A stretch of DNA of 64,000 nucleotides from Noviherbaspirillum aerium (GTDB lineage Bacteria; Pseudomonadota; Gammaproteobacteria; Burkholderiales; Burkholderiaceae_D), in the NCBI RefSeq assembly GCF_008929045.1, contig NZ_VFAH01000006.1, positions 1-64,000 on the forward strand, read 5' to 3'. A program made the position numbers and the translations under genes. Below, piece after piece: positions 38,379-49,298 of the stretch. The first letter of the stretch is position 1. The number at the start of each line of letters is the position of its first letter. Under the pieces are notes generated by a model that was given only the letters and a program-made list of their open reading frames with translations, did no database searches and was not told the DNA's origin.

Positions 38379-41300
38379 CTACTGACCGGTTTTCTTCTCT
38401 GAAAGACAGCGTTCCACCATGCTCAACAGGGCTCTGGACTGGTATCCGTGCGCCAGCACGAGCAGCTGGCTGACAAACGGAAGATAGGTCGCGTCGCGCT
38501 CGGCCAAGCTGTTTGCCCAGCGCACGATGGCCTTCATGTTTCCTAGCCGGGCCAGGCCATGCAGGATGTTCATTTCCTCTTCCGGCGGCGTCAGTAACGC
38601 CACCGTCGGCTGCCGTTCCGGCGATCGGGCTTGCGACGATCCATATGTCCAGTTGAGCTTCAAAAGGTCGGCGAGCTGCGTCAAAAGCTGTCCCAGGTGA
38701 ATCGGTTTGGACAGAAATGCATTGGCTCCGGCCAGCAGGCAATTCGTTTCATCGCTGCCAGAAGCGCTGGCCGAAATCGCAATGATGGGCACGTCCTTGA
38801 CGGCTGGCAGTTGCCGCAGCCGGCGGGTGGCTTCCAAGCCATCCATCTCCGGCATTACCCTGTCCATCAGGATCAGTGCCGGGCGCAGAACTTGTGCTTT
38901 CTCCACGCCATCGCAGCCGTTCTCCGCCGCCACCATCTCGAAGCCCAGCGGACTCAGCATGTCGATCAGCATTGCGCGATTCTCTGCGATATCGTCCACC
39001 ACCAGCACCTTTTTGCGCGGCCCTTCATAGCCGGTCACGACCAGCTCGGCCGGCAACGCCGCCGGCTCGGCCACCAATACCGGCACTTCCAGTTCGAACC
39101 AGAAGGTACTGCCCTCGCCAGCACGGCTGTCGACCCGGATCTCGCTGTCCATCAAGCGCACGATCTCACGGCTGATCGCCAAACCCAGACCCGTCCCCCC
39201 GAATCGCCGCCGCATTTCGCCCGCCTGCTCGAAGGGCTGGAAAATCGTTTTCATTTCCTCTTCCCTGATGCCGATGCCGGTATCGTGCACTTCGAAGCGC
39301 AATCGGCCGGAAGACAGGCAACGCACCCGCAGCGTCACCTGGCCACAATCGGTGAACTTGATCGCGTTGGCCAGCAGGTTCAGCAATACCTGCCGCAGCA
39401 GGCGCGCGTCGACCCGTATTCCATTGGGCAGGTCCGGGGCGATGTCGCTGATGAATTGCAGCCCTTTTTGTGTCGCCTTGACGTTGATTATCTGGGTAAT
39501 GACATACAAGAAATCCGTCAGCCGGATGTCGGAGGGATTGAGTGAAAGCTTGCCGGCTTCGATCTTTGCAATGTCCAGGATATCGTTGATCAAGGTCAGC
39601 AGATGCTCTCCGCTTTGCCGGATCACATCCACGCCGGCGACCTGCCGCGCGTTCAGCGTTGTGTCTTGCCGCAATATCTGCGCATAACCCAGAACGCCGT
39701 TCAACGGCGTGCGCAGTTCATGACTGATGTTGGCCAGAAAGGTGCTCTTGGCCCGATTGGCTGCATCGGCCGCTTGCCGCGCCGCCTGTTCCGTCTCCGC
39801 GCGTTTGCGCTCGGTCAGGTCAAGTACAAAGGCGACACCGTTTTCCTGCGAACCTTCCAGCAAGGCAGCACCAATCAGCACCGGGAGACGCTTGTCGTCC
39901 TTGCGGACAAATTCCTTTTCATAGGGCGAACAGGCGCCGCTACTCCGCAGTTCCTCGATTGCCCGCGCATCTGCGGCCAGGTGTTCCGGCGGTGTCATCT
40001 GCGCCCATCGAACCCGACCGCATAGCAAATCTTCCCTGCCGTAACCGGTCAGGTGGAGAAAGGCATCGTTGGCCTCGCTGATTCCGCCATGCAGATCCCA
40101 GAAAAAAATGCCGATAATATTGGATTCCATCAGGCGGCGGATGCGTGCCTCGCGCTCCCGCAAGATTTCCTCCATTCGCTTGCGCTCGCTGTTTTCCTGC
40201 CGGAGATCGTTATAAAGCAGCGCATTCTCCAGCGAGATCGCGGCTTGCGCGGCCAGTAATTCCAGCACCGTCACGCGTTGCGGCGTGAACGCATGCGTAA
40301 GAAGCGTGTTCTCCAGATACAGCAGACCGGTCAGCGTGCCTTGCCGGACGATCGGAATGCACAATACCGATTTCGGCTGGTGCCGGAGCAGGTACGGATC
40401 GGTGGAAAATGGATGCGGTTCGGCTGCATCGGCCAAGAGCACTTGCGTGCGGCTGCGCCGCACGTAATTGAGAATCCCCGATGGCAAATCCAATTCCGGC
40501 GCCATCGGCGCGAGGTGCAGCTGCACCTGCACTTCCTGCTGCGTCACGCCGGCCCGGGCCGCAAGCATCATGTCGTCGCCGCGGACAAGGATCAATGCGC
40601 CGGTTTGCGCGCCCGCATTTTCAAGCATGATGCGTAGCAGCGTGTCGATCAGCTCGTCCAGCACGATCTGGCCGGAGATCGCTTGTGAGGCTTTGGCGAC
40701 CGACAGCACATCCAATTGCGCCACGCCGTCCAGCGATGCCGCGGAGGGTAAGGCCAACTGCGCGCGCAGATGCGGATAACGCTCGTCGAGTTGTGCAAGC
40801 TTGCCATCGCCCCCCCAACGCACAAAGCAGTTGCGCGCTTCATGCAGATAGGTATCGGCGATTTTCTGAAACCCGCGCATCCGGTAAAACGCCGACGCCA
40901 ATTCATAAGCGATTCCCTGGTTGTGCACGAAGCCGTTTTCGCGGGCCGATTGAATGGCTTGCTCATACAACTGCATGGCTTCGACAGCTTTCCCGTCGAT
41001 GCGCGCCACCTCGGCGGCGACGAGTGCGTGCTTGTCGAAGAAGGTGGCGGAAGCATTCTCCGCCCATTCCTGCAGCTGCGCGCAATGCATGGACAGTTGG
41101 GTACGCAATGCACCACGGCGTGCCGGCGGCAGATTCTCGCAGATTGCCGTGATCGTCAGCGCCGCGTAGTAATGGTAGTCCAGCAGTTGAAGAGTGCCCT
41201 CCGAAGACCATAACAGGTCCTTCGCTTTTTCCGCTGCCGAGATCGCCGCTTCGTAGTCGCCTGCCATGAAGCGAATCTGCAGCTTGACGATCCAGTACCA

Positions 41301-44300
41301 GCAAACCATCGTCGCCATGCGACTCTCGCCCAGCCGCGCCTCGAATGCCGCTTCATCGAAGCTGCCCTGGTCGGTCTGCAAGGTCCGCCCGCGCATGCTC
41401 TGGATGAAGTGTTGCTGGCTCACGATGATATTCGTGACGTCACGATACTCGACCTTGCGGGCAAAGCCGGCACCCATCTCCGATTCGCGCCATACCTCGT
41501 CAAGCTGATCGCCGCGCGCCAGGAGGGCCGTGAGAAGGCAGTTGCAGCTGTAGCACGCGTAGGCGAGGTCTCCGCTTTCAATGCCGGAGCGGAAGGTCAT
41601 GCGGAAGAAATCAATCGTTGCCTTCAGGGGCTGCGTCCACACGGTAACATGACCCATCGCCAGATAAAGCTTCGCCTTGTTGGCGACAAGGCCGCGCTTT
41701 TCACCGAGATTCATTGCGAGCTTGCCGAACCGGTAGCCGTCCGCATAGCGATGGAAGACCGGACCGAGAAACATGCCCAGCCATGCATAACCGTTAGCCG
41801 ATGCGCCGGCTATGCCGTGCTTCAACGTCAGATTCGCCATATGAACGAGATGTAACTGGACCAAATTGTTGTCGGTAAAAAACGCAGGGCCGAACAAGGA
41901 TGACAGCATATTCATGGCGGCCAACATTTCCGGATCGGTCATCACAGGCAGGTCGAGCAGGCTTTCGATCGAGCGTTCGCCCATGTTCTGCCAGAACCTG
42001 TCGTACTCGGTTTGCACCTGCTCCCGACTCGGATGCGCCGACAGCTCGATACCGAACAGGCGCAGTCCCTCAATCACATTATCGATCGCGCGCGGACCTT
42101 CGGACTTGACTTCACATATCTGCATCTGCAGGTGATACACGGAGGCTTTATCGATGGCCGATACCGCCTGTGGCAGCAGTTCGGGAATGATGCGCTCGGC
42201 GGTTTCAATGTTATTGTTCAAAAACTCGCAGGTGGCGCGTTCCAGCCAGAGGTTGAACGTCAATTCATAGCGGCTGCGCCAGAACTCCTCATCCAGCAGG
42301 GCCATGCCGGCCGCAAGATAGACGCATGCCGACGGATAGGCCGTTGATGCCTTGGCTCTCCTGCCAGCCCGTAGATTAAGCTCCGCCACCTGCGCTTTCT
42401 CGTTAGGGTCGACAAGCAGCGCGCCGCCGTGGTTGAGCTGATTCACGACATCAAAAATCTGTTCATCCAAATCATCGGCTGCCAGACCCTTCATGAGTAA
42501 GCGGCCAATGTGCAGATGCATTTCATCGCGGCGCATTTCCGGAATAAGCAGGTAGGCCGCCTGCTGGATGCGGTCGTGCAGAAACTTGGCGCTGCCCTTG
42601 TTGTAAATGAGCAGTCCCTCCTGTACGGCGGGAGCGAGACGTTCCTTGACGTCCGGATTACCGCTGGCCAGAACGAGACTGTGCAGATCGAACTTGTTCC
42701 CGAGGCAAGCTGCCAATTGCAGTACGTCCTGGGTATGCACGGGAAGTTTCCGCAGTTTTCTCACCATAAGATCGACGACGTTGTCGGCAAAATCCCTGGC
42801 CTCGATTTTTCCCAGATCCCATTTCCAGACACAGTCTGTCATGTCATGCCAAAACAAGCCGTCCTGGTGCAATGAAGCAAGGAATTGCGTGAAGAAAAAC
42901 GGATTGCCTTCGGTTCTTTTGAAGACCTGATGCGTGAGTGCTTCGCTGGCGTTCCTTTCTACATGGAGCGTGTCCGCGACAAGCTGGTTCAAGTGCGTTA
43001 CCGAAAGCGGAGCGAGCTTGATGTCGATGACTGATGCGCCGCTGTTGCGGATGGACTCGACGCTGGTCATCAGAGGGTGGTCCGCGTCCACCTCGTTGTC
43101 ACGGTAGGCGCCGATCAGCAACAGGTAGCGGGTGTCGGCATGCGAAAGGATGTGCTCGATGAGCATAATGCTCGGGCCGTCGATCCACTGAAGGTCATCA
43201 AGGAAGAGCACGAGTGGATGTTCTCTGCGTGTAAATACGCCCAGAAATTGCCGGAATACCGTGCGGAACCTGTGCTGCGCCTCAACCGGGGGCAAATCCG
43301 GCACCGCTGATTGCCGGCCCATGATGACTTCCATCTGCGGCAGGACATTGATGATCAACTGGCCATTCGTGCCGACCGCTTCCTGGATGTCATGGCGCCA
43401 ACCGGCGATGCTCGCTTCGCTTTCGGCAAGAAGTTGTTGCACCATCGCCCGGAACGCCTGGGTTAACGTGGCGTACGGAATGTCGCGCATGTACTGGTCG
43501 AACTTGCCCGAAATGAAATAACCGTGCTCGGCCACGATCGACTTGTGCACTTCGTGGACCAGCGAGGATTTCCCGACGCCCGAGTATCCGGATATCGTCA
43601 CGAGTGCGGCTCGTCCCGTCGCCGCCATGCCGTCGAATGCGGCGCGGAGCAGCGCGATCTCATGATCGCGTCCGTAAAGCCTGGATGGAATCTGAAAGCG
43701 CTCCGAGGCATCGGCCTCTCCCAACGGGAACGATTCGACGCATCCGGATGCGTGCCATTGCGCAATACAGCGCTCGATATCGTGTCGCAGGCCATGTGCG
43801 CTTTGATAGCGTTCTTCCGGAAGCTTGGCGAGCAGTTTCATCACGATGTCCGATACCGGCTGTGGCACTGCGGGTGCGATATCGCGCGGCGCTGGCGGAG
43901 TGCGCGCAATGTGGCAATGCGCCCACTCCAGGGGATCGCTGGCGGCAAACGGCAAGCGGCCGGTCAGCATCCGGTAGAGGGTTATTCCCAGAGAATAAAA
44001 ATCGGTCCGGCAATCCAGTGGTCGATTCATGCGCCCGGTCTGCTCCGGCGACATGTAAGCCCAGTCGCCGGCATGCAGGGTGCGCTGCCCCGGCGAGGCA
44101 GCGTCTTCACCTTGTGCGATCGCAAGGGCCAGATCCATTATCCGAGGCTGGTTTTCGGGCGTGACCATGATGTTGAGAGGCCGGATATCCTGATGGATGA
44201 TCCGGGCCGCGTGGAGACCCGCCAAGGCGCGGCTCAAGTGGCTGGCGATGGTCAGGCTTGCCGCCACTGCCATAGGGCGCCCGCTCGCGAGAACGGTTTC

Positions 44301-44570
44301 GAGCGACTCGCCTGCGAAATTCTCCATCACCATCGCCAGACAATCCCGTTCCTCGATGAGCGATATCGGCTTGGCGATCTCCGCCACGTTCAGGGACTGG
44401 AGCAGTAGATACTCTCGTCTGAACCTGGCTGTCCTGACTGAACTTGTGTCTTGAGGGTCGAGCAGTTTCAAGATGACCTGCAATCCGTCCTTCAAGCCAA
44501 GAGCCCGGCCGAGAGTGGACCCGGTCGTGGTGCAAATACTGTCAACTATCTGATAGGTCGAAAGTTTCAT
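38379..44570 (-). CDS. Ser/Thr kinase-AAA ATPase-histidine kinase hybrid (2063 residues)
   Basis: This is a giant multi-domain signalling protein. In order: a protein kinase-like domain (about 1-270) with VILKLLD and catalytic HQDIRPLN, although the usual DFG reads DLA; an AAA ATPase (about 300-560) with P-loop GYSGVGKSS near 330; a long helical, TPR-like middle to about 1280; a GAF domain (about 1290-1460); a PAS domain (about 1475-1590); a histidine kinase core with SHELRTPLNG near 1617 and an ATPase domain with DTGIG and GTGLGL; and a receiver with phospho-acceptor Asp in LILMDRVMPEMDG near 1900. The domain layout is known from cyanobacteria and proteobacteria. No membrane helices are visible, so it is cytosolic. 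It is followed by two more two-component genes reading the same way. The stimulus is unknown. Confidence 0.9.
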   Translation of the reverse strand: MKLSTYQIVDSICTTTGSTLGRALGLKDGLQVILKLLDPQDTSSVRTARFRREYLLLQSLNVAEIAKPISLIEERDCLAMVMENFAGESLETVLASGRPMAVAASLTIASHLSRALAGLHAARIIHQDIRPLNIMVTPENQPRIMDLALAIAQGEDAASPGQRTLHAGDWAYMSPEQTGRMNRPLDCRTDFYSLGITLYRMLTGRLPFAASDPLEWAHCHIARTPPAPRDIAPAVPQPVSDIVMKLLAKLPEERYQSAHGLRHDIERCIAQWHASGCVESFPLGEADASERFQIPSRLYGRDHEIALLRAAFDGMAATGRAALVTISGYSGVGKSSLVHEVHKSIVAEHGYFISGKFDQYMRDIPYATLTQAFRAMVQQLLAESEASIAGWRHDIQEAVGTNGQLIINVLPQMEVIMGRQSAVPDLPPVEAQHRFRTVFRQFLGVFTRREHPLVLFLDDLQWIDGPSIMLIEHILSHADTRYLLLIGAYRDNEVDADHPLMTSVESIRNSGASVIDIKLAPLSVTHLNQLVADTLHVERNASEALTHQVFKRTEGNPFFFTQFLASLHQDGLFWHDMTDCVWKWDLGKIEARDFADNVVDLMVRKLRKLPVHTQDVLQLAACLGNKFDLHSLVLASGNPDVKERLAPAVQEGLLIYNKGSAKFLHDRIQQAAYLLIPEMRRDEMHLHIGRLLMKGLAADDLDEQIFDVVNQLNHGGALLVDPNEKAQVAELNLRAGRRAKASTAYPSACVYLAAGMALLDEEFWRSRYELTFNLWLERATCEFLNNNIETAERIIPELLPQAVSAIDKASVYHLQMQICEVKSEGPRAIDNVIEGLRLFGIELSAHPSREQVQTEYDRFWQNMGERSIESLLDLPVMTDPEMLAAMNMLSSLFGPAFFTDNNLVQLHLVHMANLTLKHGIAGASANGYAWLGMFLGPVFHRYADGYRFGKLAMNLGEKRGLVANKAKLYLAMGHVTVWTQPLKATIDFFRMTFRSGIESGDLAYACYSCNCLLTALLARGDQLDEVWRESEMGAGFARKVEYRDVTNIIVSQQHFIQSMRGRTLQTDQGSFDEAAFEARLGESRMATMVCWYWIVKLQIRFMAGDYEAAISAAEKAKDLLWSSEGTLQLLDYHYYAALTITAICENLPPARRGALRTQLSMHCAQLQEWAENASATFFDKHALVAAEVARIDGKAVEAMQLYEQAIQSARENGFVHNQGIAYELASAFYRMRGFQKIADTYLHEARNCFVRWGGDGKLAQLDERYPHLRAQLALPSAASLDGVAQLDVLSVAKASQAISGQIVLDELIDTLLRIMLENAGAQTGALILVRGDDMMLAARAGVTQQEVQVQLHLAPMAPELDLPSGILNYVRRSRTQVLLADAAEPHPFSTDPYLLRHQPKSVLCIPIVRQGTLTGLLYLENTLLTHAFTPQRVTVLELLAAQAAISLENALLYNDLRQENSERKRMEEILREREARIRRLMESNIIGIFFWDLHGGISEANDAFLHLTGYGREDLLCGRVRWAQMTPPEHLAADARAIEELRSSGACSPYEKEFVRKDDKRLPVLIGAALLEGSQENGVAFVLDLTERKRAETEQAARQAADAANRAKSTFLANISHELRTPLNGVLGYAQILRQDTTLNARQVAGVDVIRQSGEHLLTLINDILDIAKIEAGKLSLNPSDIRLTDFLYVITQIINVKATQKGLQFISDIAPDLPNGIRVDARLLRQVLLNLLANAIKFTDCGQVTLRVRCLSSGRLRFEVHDTGIGIREEEMKTIFQPFEQAGEMRRRFGGTGLGLAISREIVRLMDSEIRVDSRAGEGSTFWFELEVPVLVAEPAALPAELVVTGYEGPRKKVLVVDDIAENRAMLIDMLSPLGFEMVAAENGCDGVEKAQVLRPALILMDRVMPEMDGLEATRRLRQLPAVKDVPIIAISASASGSDETNCLLAGANAFLSKPIHLGQLLTQLADLLKLNWTYGSSQARSPERQPTVALLTPPEEEMNILHGLARLGNMKAIVRWANSLAERDATYLPFVSQLLVLAHGYQSRALLSMVERCLSEKKTGQ

Positions 44571-44676
44571 TTGCTATGCCGCAGTTCTTTTCAAACGATG
44601 CAGATGTCTCTCCGATTCAACGGACCGGCGCGGTCGATTTCGTGATAGACCGGTACGCTACGAATTGGGATATGCA

Positions 44677-45858
44677 TCACCGGCGTCCCACCTTCGGCAA
44701 GGTGAACTTGAATACCGAACCCTGTCCTATTTCGGATTCCACCCAAATGCGGCCATGATGATGGTCGACGATCCGCTTGCAAAGCGCAAGACCGATACCG
44801 GTGCCGGGATACTTTGCGCGGCTATGCAAGCGCTGGAACATCACAAAGATACGCTCGAAATATTCGGGCGCGATGCCAATGCCGTTATCGCGGACAGACA
44901 CGCACCACGCGTTTCCGGCATCTTCGGCGTCGATACGGATGACCTGAGACCCGTCTTCGCTGAATTTGATGGCATTGGCAATCAGGTTCTGAAATAACTG
45001 CGTAAGTTGCGTTTCGTCCCCCATCACGGTAGGAAGATTGCCGCAGACAACCTTGGCGCCGGACTCCTCAATTGCAGTCCCAAGATAACGAAGTGCATCG
45101 CTGACGATATCGGCGCACGACGTCGGTTGCAACGCCCTGGCGCGCGAACCGAGGCGCGAGTACGCCAGCAGATCATCGATCAGCGTCTGCATTCGCTTGG
45201 CGCCATCGACGGCAAATGCGATGAACTCGTTGGCGTCGGCATCGATCCTGTCCTTATAACGCTGCTCCAGCAACTGCAGGTAGCTGGTAATCATGCGTAG
45301 CGGCTCCTGAAGATCATGCGACGCGACATAGGCCAGTTGTTCAAGCTCGGCATTGGAGCGGGCCAGTTCTTCAGTCCGACATGCCAGAACTTCCTCCGCC
45401 GCGCTGCGGGCCGCGTTCTCCTGCTGCAAAAGCCGGTTCTGCGTCACCATCATGCGCTGCATGGTCTGAAGCGACAGGTGCGCATTCACGCGCGCGAGGA
45501 CTTCTTCCACATGGAAGGGTTTGGTGATGTAATCGACACCACCGACTTCATATGCTGTCACCTTGTCGCTGATGTCGGCCAGTGCGGTCATGAAAATGAC
45601 AGGGATATCCCTGGTTTCCTGAAAGGTCTTGAGGCGGCGGCATGTCTCGAAACCGTCGATGCCCGGCATCATGATGTCCAGCAGGATGAGGTCCGGCTTG
45701 GCGAAACGGGCGCGTTCGATGGATTCCTCTCCGTTCTGCGCAACGATGATCTCCAAACCATTGGCGCAGAGGTGCTCGGCGAGCACCGCAATATTGGCCG
45801 CCGTATCGTCAACGACCAGGACAACATGCCTTATCGACGGATCAGGGAGGCAATACAT
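44677..45858 (-). CDS. Response regulator-histidine kinase hybrid
   Basis: This 393-residue protein carries an N-terminal receiver (phospho-acceptor Asp in LILLDIMMPGIDG near residue 57) and a histidine kinase. The HisKA part has YVASHDLQEPLRMI, which is the bacteriophytochrome (Cph1)-like H-box, and the ATPase domain has NLIANAIKFSEDG, DNGIGIAPE and GTGIGLALCK. A coiled stretch of about 25 residues (QENAARSAAEEVLACRTEELARS) links the two. It is soluble and lacks its own sensor domain, so it probably takes its signal by phosphotransfer. It sits between the giant hybrid kinase and a single-domain response regulator in the same direction and probably works with them. Confidence 0.92.
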   Translation of the reverse strand: MYCLPDPSIRHVVLVVDDTAANIAVLAEHLCANGLEIIVAQNGEESIERARFAKPDLILLDIMMPGIDGFETCRRLKTFQETRDIPVIFMTALADISDKVTAYEVGGVDYITKPFHVEEVLARVNAHLSLQTMQRMMVTQNRLLQQENAARSAAEEVLACRTEELARSNAELEQLAYVASHDLQEPLRMITSYLQLLEQRYKDRIDADANEFIAFAVDGAKRMQTLIDDLLAYSRLGSRARALQPTSCADIVSDALRYLGTAIEESGAKVVCGNLPTVMGDETQLTQLFQNLIANAIKFSEDGSQVIRIDAEDAGNAWCVSVRDNGIGIAPEYFERIFVMFQRLHSRAKYPGTGIGLALCKRIVDHHHGRIWVESEIGQGSVFKFTLPKVGRR

Positions 45859-45912
45859 TGCACGTTTCTCGCTTCGTGGTGATGACAGCTGCAGTAGCGC
45901 CGGTTTGCTTCC

Positions 45913-46359
45913 TTACTTTGGGGGAAGCGTCACGACCGTCAGCCAGAACTCCTTAATCGTCCGAACAACCGTCGTGAATTGATTGAAATCAACCGGCTTG
46001 GTGATATAGCAGTTTGCATGAAGGTTATATGCGCGCAGAACGTCTTCCTCCGCCGACGAGGTCGTCAGAACAACCACGGGAACAGACTTGAGAGAATCGT
46101 TCGACTTAATTTCGGCAAGGACTTCACGACCATTCTTGCGTGGAAGATTCAGGTCGAGCAAGATCAGGTCCGGGCGGGGCGCATTTTCGAATGGAGGACG
46201 CTTATACAGGAAATCCAGTGCCAGAACGCCATCCTCAATGACATGCAAGGTGTTGGTGATCTTCGCATCCTTCAGTGCTTCGCGGGTCAGCCGCACGTCG
46301 CCAGGACTATCTTCTACCAGCAAAATCTCGATCGGGTGGAGGGGCTTTAACACAGCCAT
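45913..46359 (-). CDS. Single-domain response regulator (Rcp1-like)
   Basis: This 148-residue protein is a stand-alone receiver domain. It shows the acidic pair in [12 protein letters not shown], the phospho-acceptor Asp in [13 protein letters not shown], the Thr in [12 protein letters not shown], and the Lys in [22 protein letters not shown] and [16 protein letters not shown] are typical of the Rcp1 group that pairs with phytochrome-like kinases. I chose the ATG at 46359 because AGAGG lies 7 nt upstream. It has no output domain, so it acts by protein contact or as a phosphate shuttle. It precedes the REC-histidine kinase gene by 54 bp. Confidence 0.92.
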   Translation of the reverse strand: MAVLKPLHPIEILLVEDSPGDVRLTREALKDAKITNTLHVIEDGVLALDFLYKRPPFENAPRPDLILLDLNLPRKNGREVLAEIKSNDSLKSVPVVVLTTSSAEEDVLRAYNLHANCYITKPVDFNQFTTVVRTIKEFWLTVVTLPPK

Positions 46360-46591
46360 GGTCAACCTCTTTGCCATGCGGATGGCGTCCCAGCGGCGTC
46401 ATCATCTTGCCAACTATATTACCTGTCTAAATCGGAGTTGTCGCCTTAGGCTGTTTGATAGGCTGAAATTCGGTCCGGATCCGCGTCTGCGGCGCTCGAT
46501 GTACGTCCGTACGCGCGCTCCCGCTCCTCAACGCAAGGCGCTTCCGAACCGCGCGTGTCATGAAGTTGACGCAGACGATTTTGACAGAACC

Positions 46592-48457
46592 TCAGGGAAT
46601 GTGATTATCCTGATAAGGGCGGATCTGGCTGACGTCGATACAATAACCCCGGTTGTTCAGCAGTAGTTCAAAATCGTTGCTGGACACAGCCTTGCTATAG
46701 AAAAAACCTTGGGCCGATGAACAGCCATGTGCTTGAAGAAAGCTGACCTGCTCGACTGTTTCGACACCTTCCGCCAGTACCTTAAGACCTAGACTATGGG
46801 CCATCGAAATGATGGCGGCGACCAGTGCCGTGGCATTTTGGTCGGTGTTAATCTTGCGCACGAATGATTGATCGATCTTAACCGTATTCACCGGGAAGAG
46901 CATAAGGTAAGCCAGGCTTGAATATCCTGTCCCGAAGTCGTCTACCGCCAACTGTATGCCGAATTCGCTTAACGCCTGGAGAGCAGTGAGGTTGTCGTCA
47001 TTACGCTCGAGAAAGACACCTTCGGTAATTTCCAGGTCAACATGAGTGGGTGGCACCCCGGCCTCTACAATTATCGTCTTGATAATCTCATGGAAGCCGG
47101 GCTGGTAGAACTGTCGCGGCGACAAGTTTACCGCAACATGCATCCCGATATGTCCCGCTTCATGCCATCGCTTGAGTTCGCTGCACGCCTGACGAAGCGT
47201 CCACTCGCCGATCGACAGAATCAAGCCGGTTTCTTCCGCGATGGCGATGAACGGCCCGCAGGAAATCGGATTCTTGCCTGGCTGTCTCCAGCGCAACAGC
47301 GCTTCAGCGGAAAATATCACGCCGTGGGCAAGATCCACCTGCGGTTGATAGTGCAGTTCAAGTTCATCATGCGCAAGCGCAAAACGCAGCCGCTGCTCCA
47401 ACTCCACACGCCGCTGAACCGCGTCGTTCAAAGCGGCGGTAAAGAACTGATAGTTACGCCGCCCATTGCTTTTAGCGTGATACATGGCCGTATCGGCCGC
47501 ACGCATCAATGCGTCCACCGTCACACCGTCCTGCGGGTATGTGCTTATGCCAATGCTTGCGCTGACATGCATCTGGCAGGCATCAACATCAAAGGGCACG
47601 ACAAGTGCTTCCTGAATTTTCTGCGCGACAGATGTGACGCTGGTGTTTCCAGGCAGCTTGGGCAAACACAGGACGAATTCGTCACCGCCAAACCGGGCCA
47701 GGCTGTCACATTCGCGCAGGCATCCTTGTAACCTTGCAGCAACCGCTTTGAGCAGCCGGTCGCCCATGTGGTGCCCAAATGAATCGTTGATGTGCTTGAA
47801 GTTATCGAGATCGATAAAGAGGACGGCTACTTGTGACGTGTTCCGCCTTGCGTGCGCAATGGCCTGTCTGAGCCGGTCTTGCAGGAGGACGCGATTGGGC
47901 AATCCGGTTAATGCATCATGGTGAGCCAGGTAAAGGACGTTTTCTTCGGCCAGCTTGCGTTCCGCGATTTCCGACTTCAGCGCAGCGAAAGCATTCGCCA
48001 GTTCAGCCGTGCGCTCCTGAACACGATTCTCAAGTTCTGCGTGCGCTTGCCGCAGCGATTCCTCAGCCCGGCTGCGTTCCATCGCATAGCGGATGGAACG
48101 GGCAAGCAAGGCGCTATCCACATGCCCTTTTATTAAATAGTCCTGAGCGCCTAACTGAACCGCCTGCAGCGCAACAGCTTCGTCGGATAATCCGCTGAGT
48201 ACCACCAGGGGAGGCATGCTGGTCAACTGGGCCCGCACCAGCGCCATTGTCTGCAAACCACTGCTTTCAGGCAAACCAAGATCGAGTAAAAGCACGTCGA
48301 CTTGATTGTTCCTGAGATAGTTAAGACCGCTATTTAACGTGTCATGCCAAGTCAGCTGAAATACCATGTTCCCCGCTGCAGCCAACATGAGCGAGATCAA
48401 ACGAGCGTCGCCACTATTGTCCTCTATCAGCAGGACATGGATGCATTTTTTGTCCAT
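46592..48457 (-). CDS. REC-GGDEF-EAL cyclic di-GMP protein
   Basis: This protein of about 621 residues has an N-terminal receiver (VDVLLLDLGLPESSG phospho-acceptor Asp), a coiled segment (about 140-170), a diguanylate cyclase domain with intact RFGGDEF, and a phosphodiesterase domain with EALLRWR, DFGTGYSSL and KIDQSFV. Both output motifs look intact, so it could make or break cyclic di-GMP under control of the receiver. I placed the start at MDKKCIH (48457); the preceding 25 residues in frame lack a ribosome site and look spurious. It reads toward the response regulator gene with 232 bp between them, so it may belong to the same signalling group. Confidence 0.92.
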   Translation of the reverse strand: MDKKCIHVLLIEDNSGDARLISLMLAAAGNMVFQLTWHDTLNSGLNYLRNNQVDVLLLDLGLPESSGLQTMALVRAQLTSMPPLVVLSGLSDEAVALQAVQLGAQDYLIKGHVDSALLARSIRYAMERSRAEESLRQAHAELENRVQERTAELANAFAALKSEIAERKLAEENVLYLAHHDALTGLPNRVLLQDRLRQAIAHARRNTSQVAVLFIDLDNFKHINDSFGHHMGDRLLKAVAARLQGCLRECDSLARFGGDEFVLCLPKLPGNTSVTSVAQKIQEALVVPFDVDACQMHVSASIGISTYPQDGVTVDALMRAADTAMYHAKSNGRRNYQFFTAALNDAVQRRVELEQRLRFALAHDELELHYQPQVDLAHGVIFSAEALLRWRQPGKNPISCGPFIAIAEETGLILSIGEWTLRQACSELKRWHEAGHIGMHVAVNLSPRQFYQPGFHEIIKTIIVEAGVPPTHVDLEITEGVFLERNDDNLTALQALSEFGIQLAVDDFGTGYSSLAYLMLFPVNTVKIDQSFVRKINTDQNATALVAAIISMAHSLGLKVLAEGVETVEQVSFLQAHGCSSAQGFFYSKAVSSNDFELLLNNRGYCIDVSQIRPYQDNHIP

Positions 48458-49298
48458 TACACCAATTCCTGCGGTCGAACGTCCGCTGATAGTGTTGTCT
48501 CTCTTCGCTAGATTATTTGCTGGCACGACCATTCTAGGAATTTTAAATTTTTAACGCAAGCGGTCTTTTTTGCATGTTCTTCTATCAATGCATTCCGTAT
48601 CGCACCGGTGTTGCTGCATGCGCCCGCAGAAGCCGCGGTATCGCCGAGGGCGGAAGCGGAAGGCAATCAAGCGATTTTGATGAAAACCGGAACGCATTTC
48701 ATCAACGGCGTCGAGACAGGGGCACGGACCGCGCGCGATGAACAACGGCGCTGTGATGTTCAATGCAGCGATCCCGACGTGTAATGACACGCTTGAGCTT
48801 GTTAAGCCTGAAGAATCTTCTTTCGCTTCTCCATCATCTTCAGTAACGACGAAGAATGCAGCTATCCCGGAAAGCGGGATTGGTGGTGAAGCAAATGCTC
48901 AATGAAGAAAACCGGCGGAAGCCGTCGTACCGGTCACGCCGCCGATTCGGCAATCCAGGCAGCGGGAGCCACTTATCCCTGCAAGTTCACTGTGTCGAGC
49001 GAGAACGGCTCCATGCGTATGCGGCGAACCAGGACCATGCCCGGAGCTCGTGGCGGCCGCACGCTTGGAACGTTCAAAGCCACCGTTCAGGGCGATGACT
49101 ATAGGGCAGCCATGGCCCATAGCCCTGCTTTCCAGGTCATGCGCCATGGAAGCAAGGCATCTCGCAATGCCTCATGCAGCGTGTCCCGCACAGTGGCATG
49201 AGATGACGCAAAGTTCCATTGCGAAGCGACTGTTCCAGTGCCGGTCCCGAGACCAGCATGCCGGCGAAGGAATCGGAATGCGTGCCCGAATATTTCAG
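48458..49298. other. Long intergenic region, no supported gene
   Basis: About 840 bp without a convincing gene. Two frames were considered on the plus strand: a protein-like stretch without an ATG, ending at a stop near 48784, and an Arg/Ser-rich frame at 48902-49201 with no ribosome site. I do not call either. The region is the spacer between the signalling block and the hrp-type promoter of the second effector candidate. Confidence 0.5.

Noticed and set aside
48902-49201. 99-residue Arg/Ser-rich frame
   Set aside because: No ribosome site, no motif, and another frame over the same stretch is equally open.
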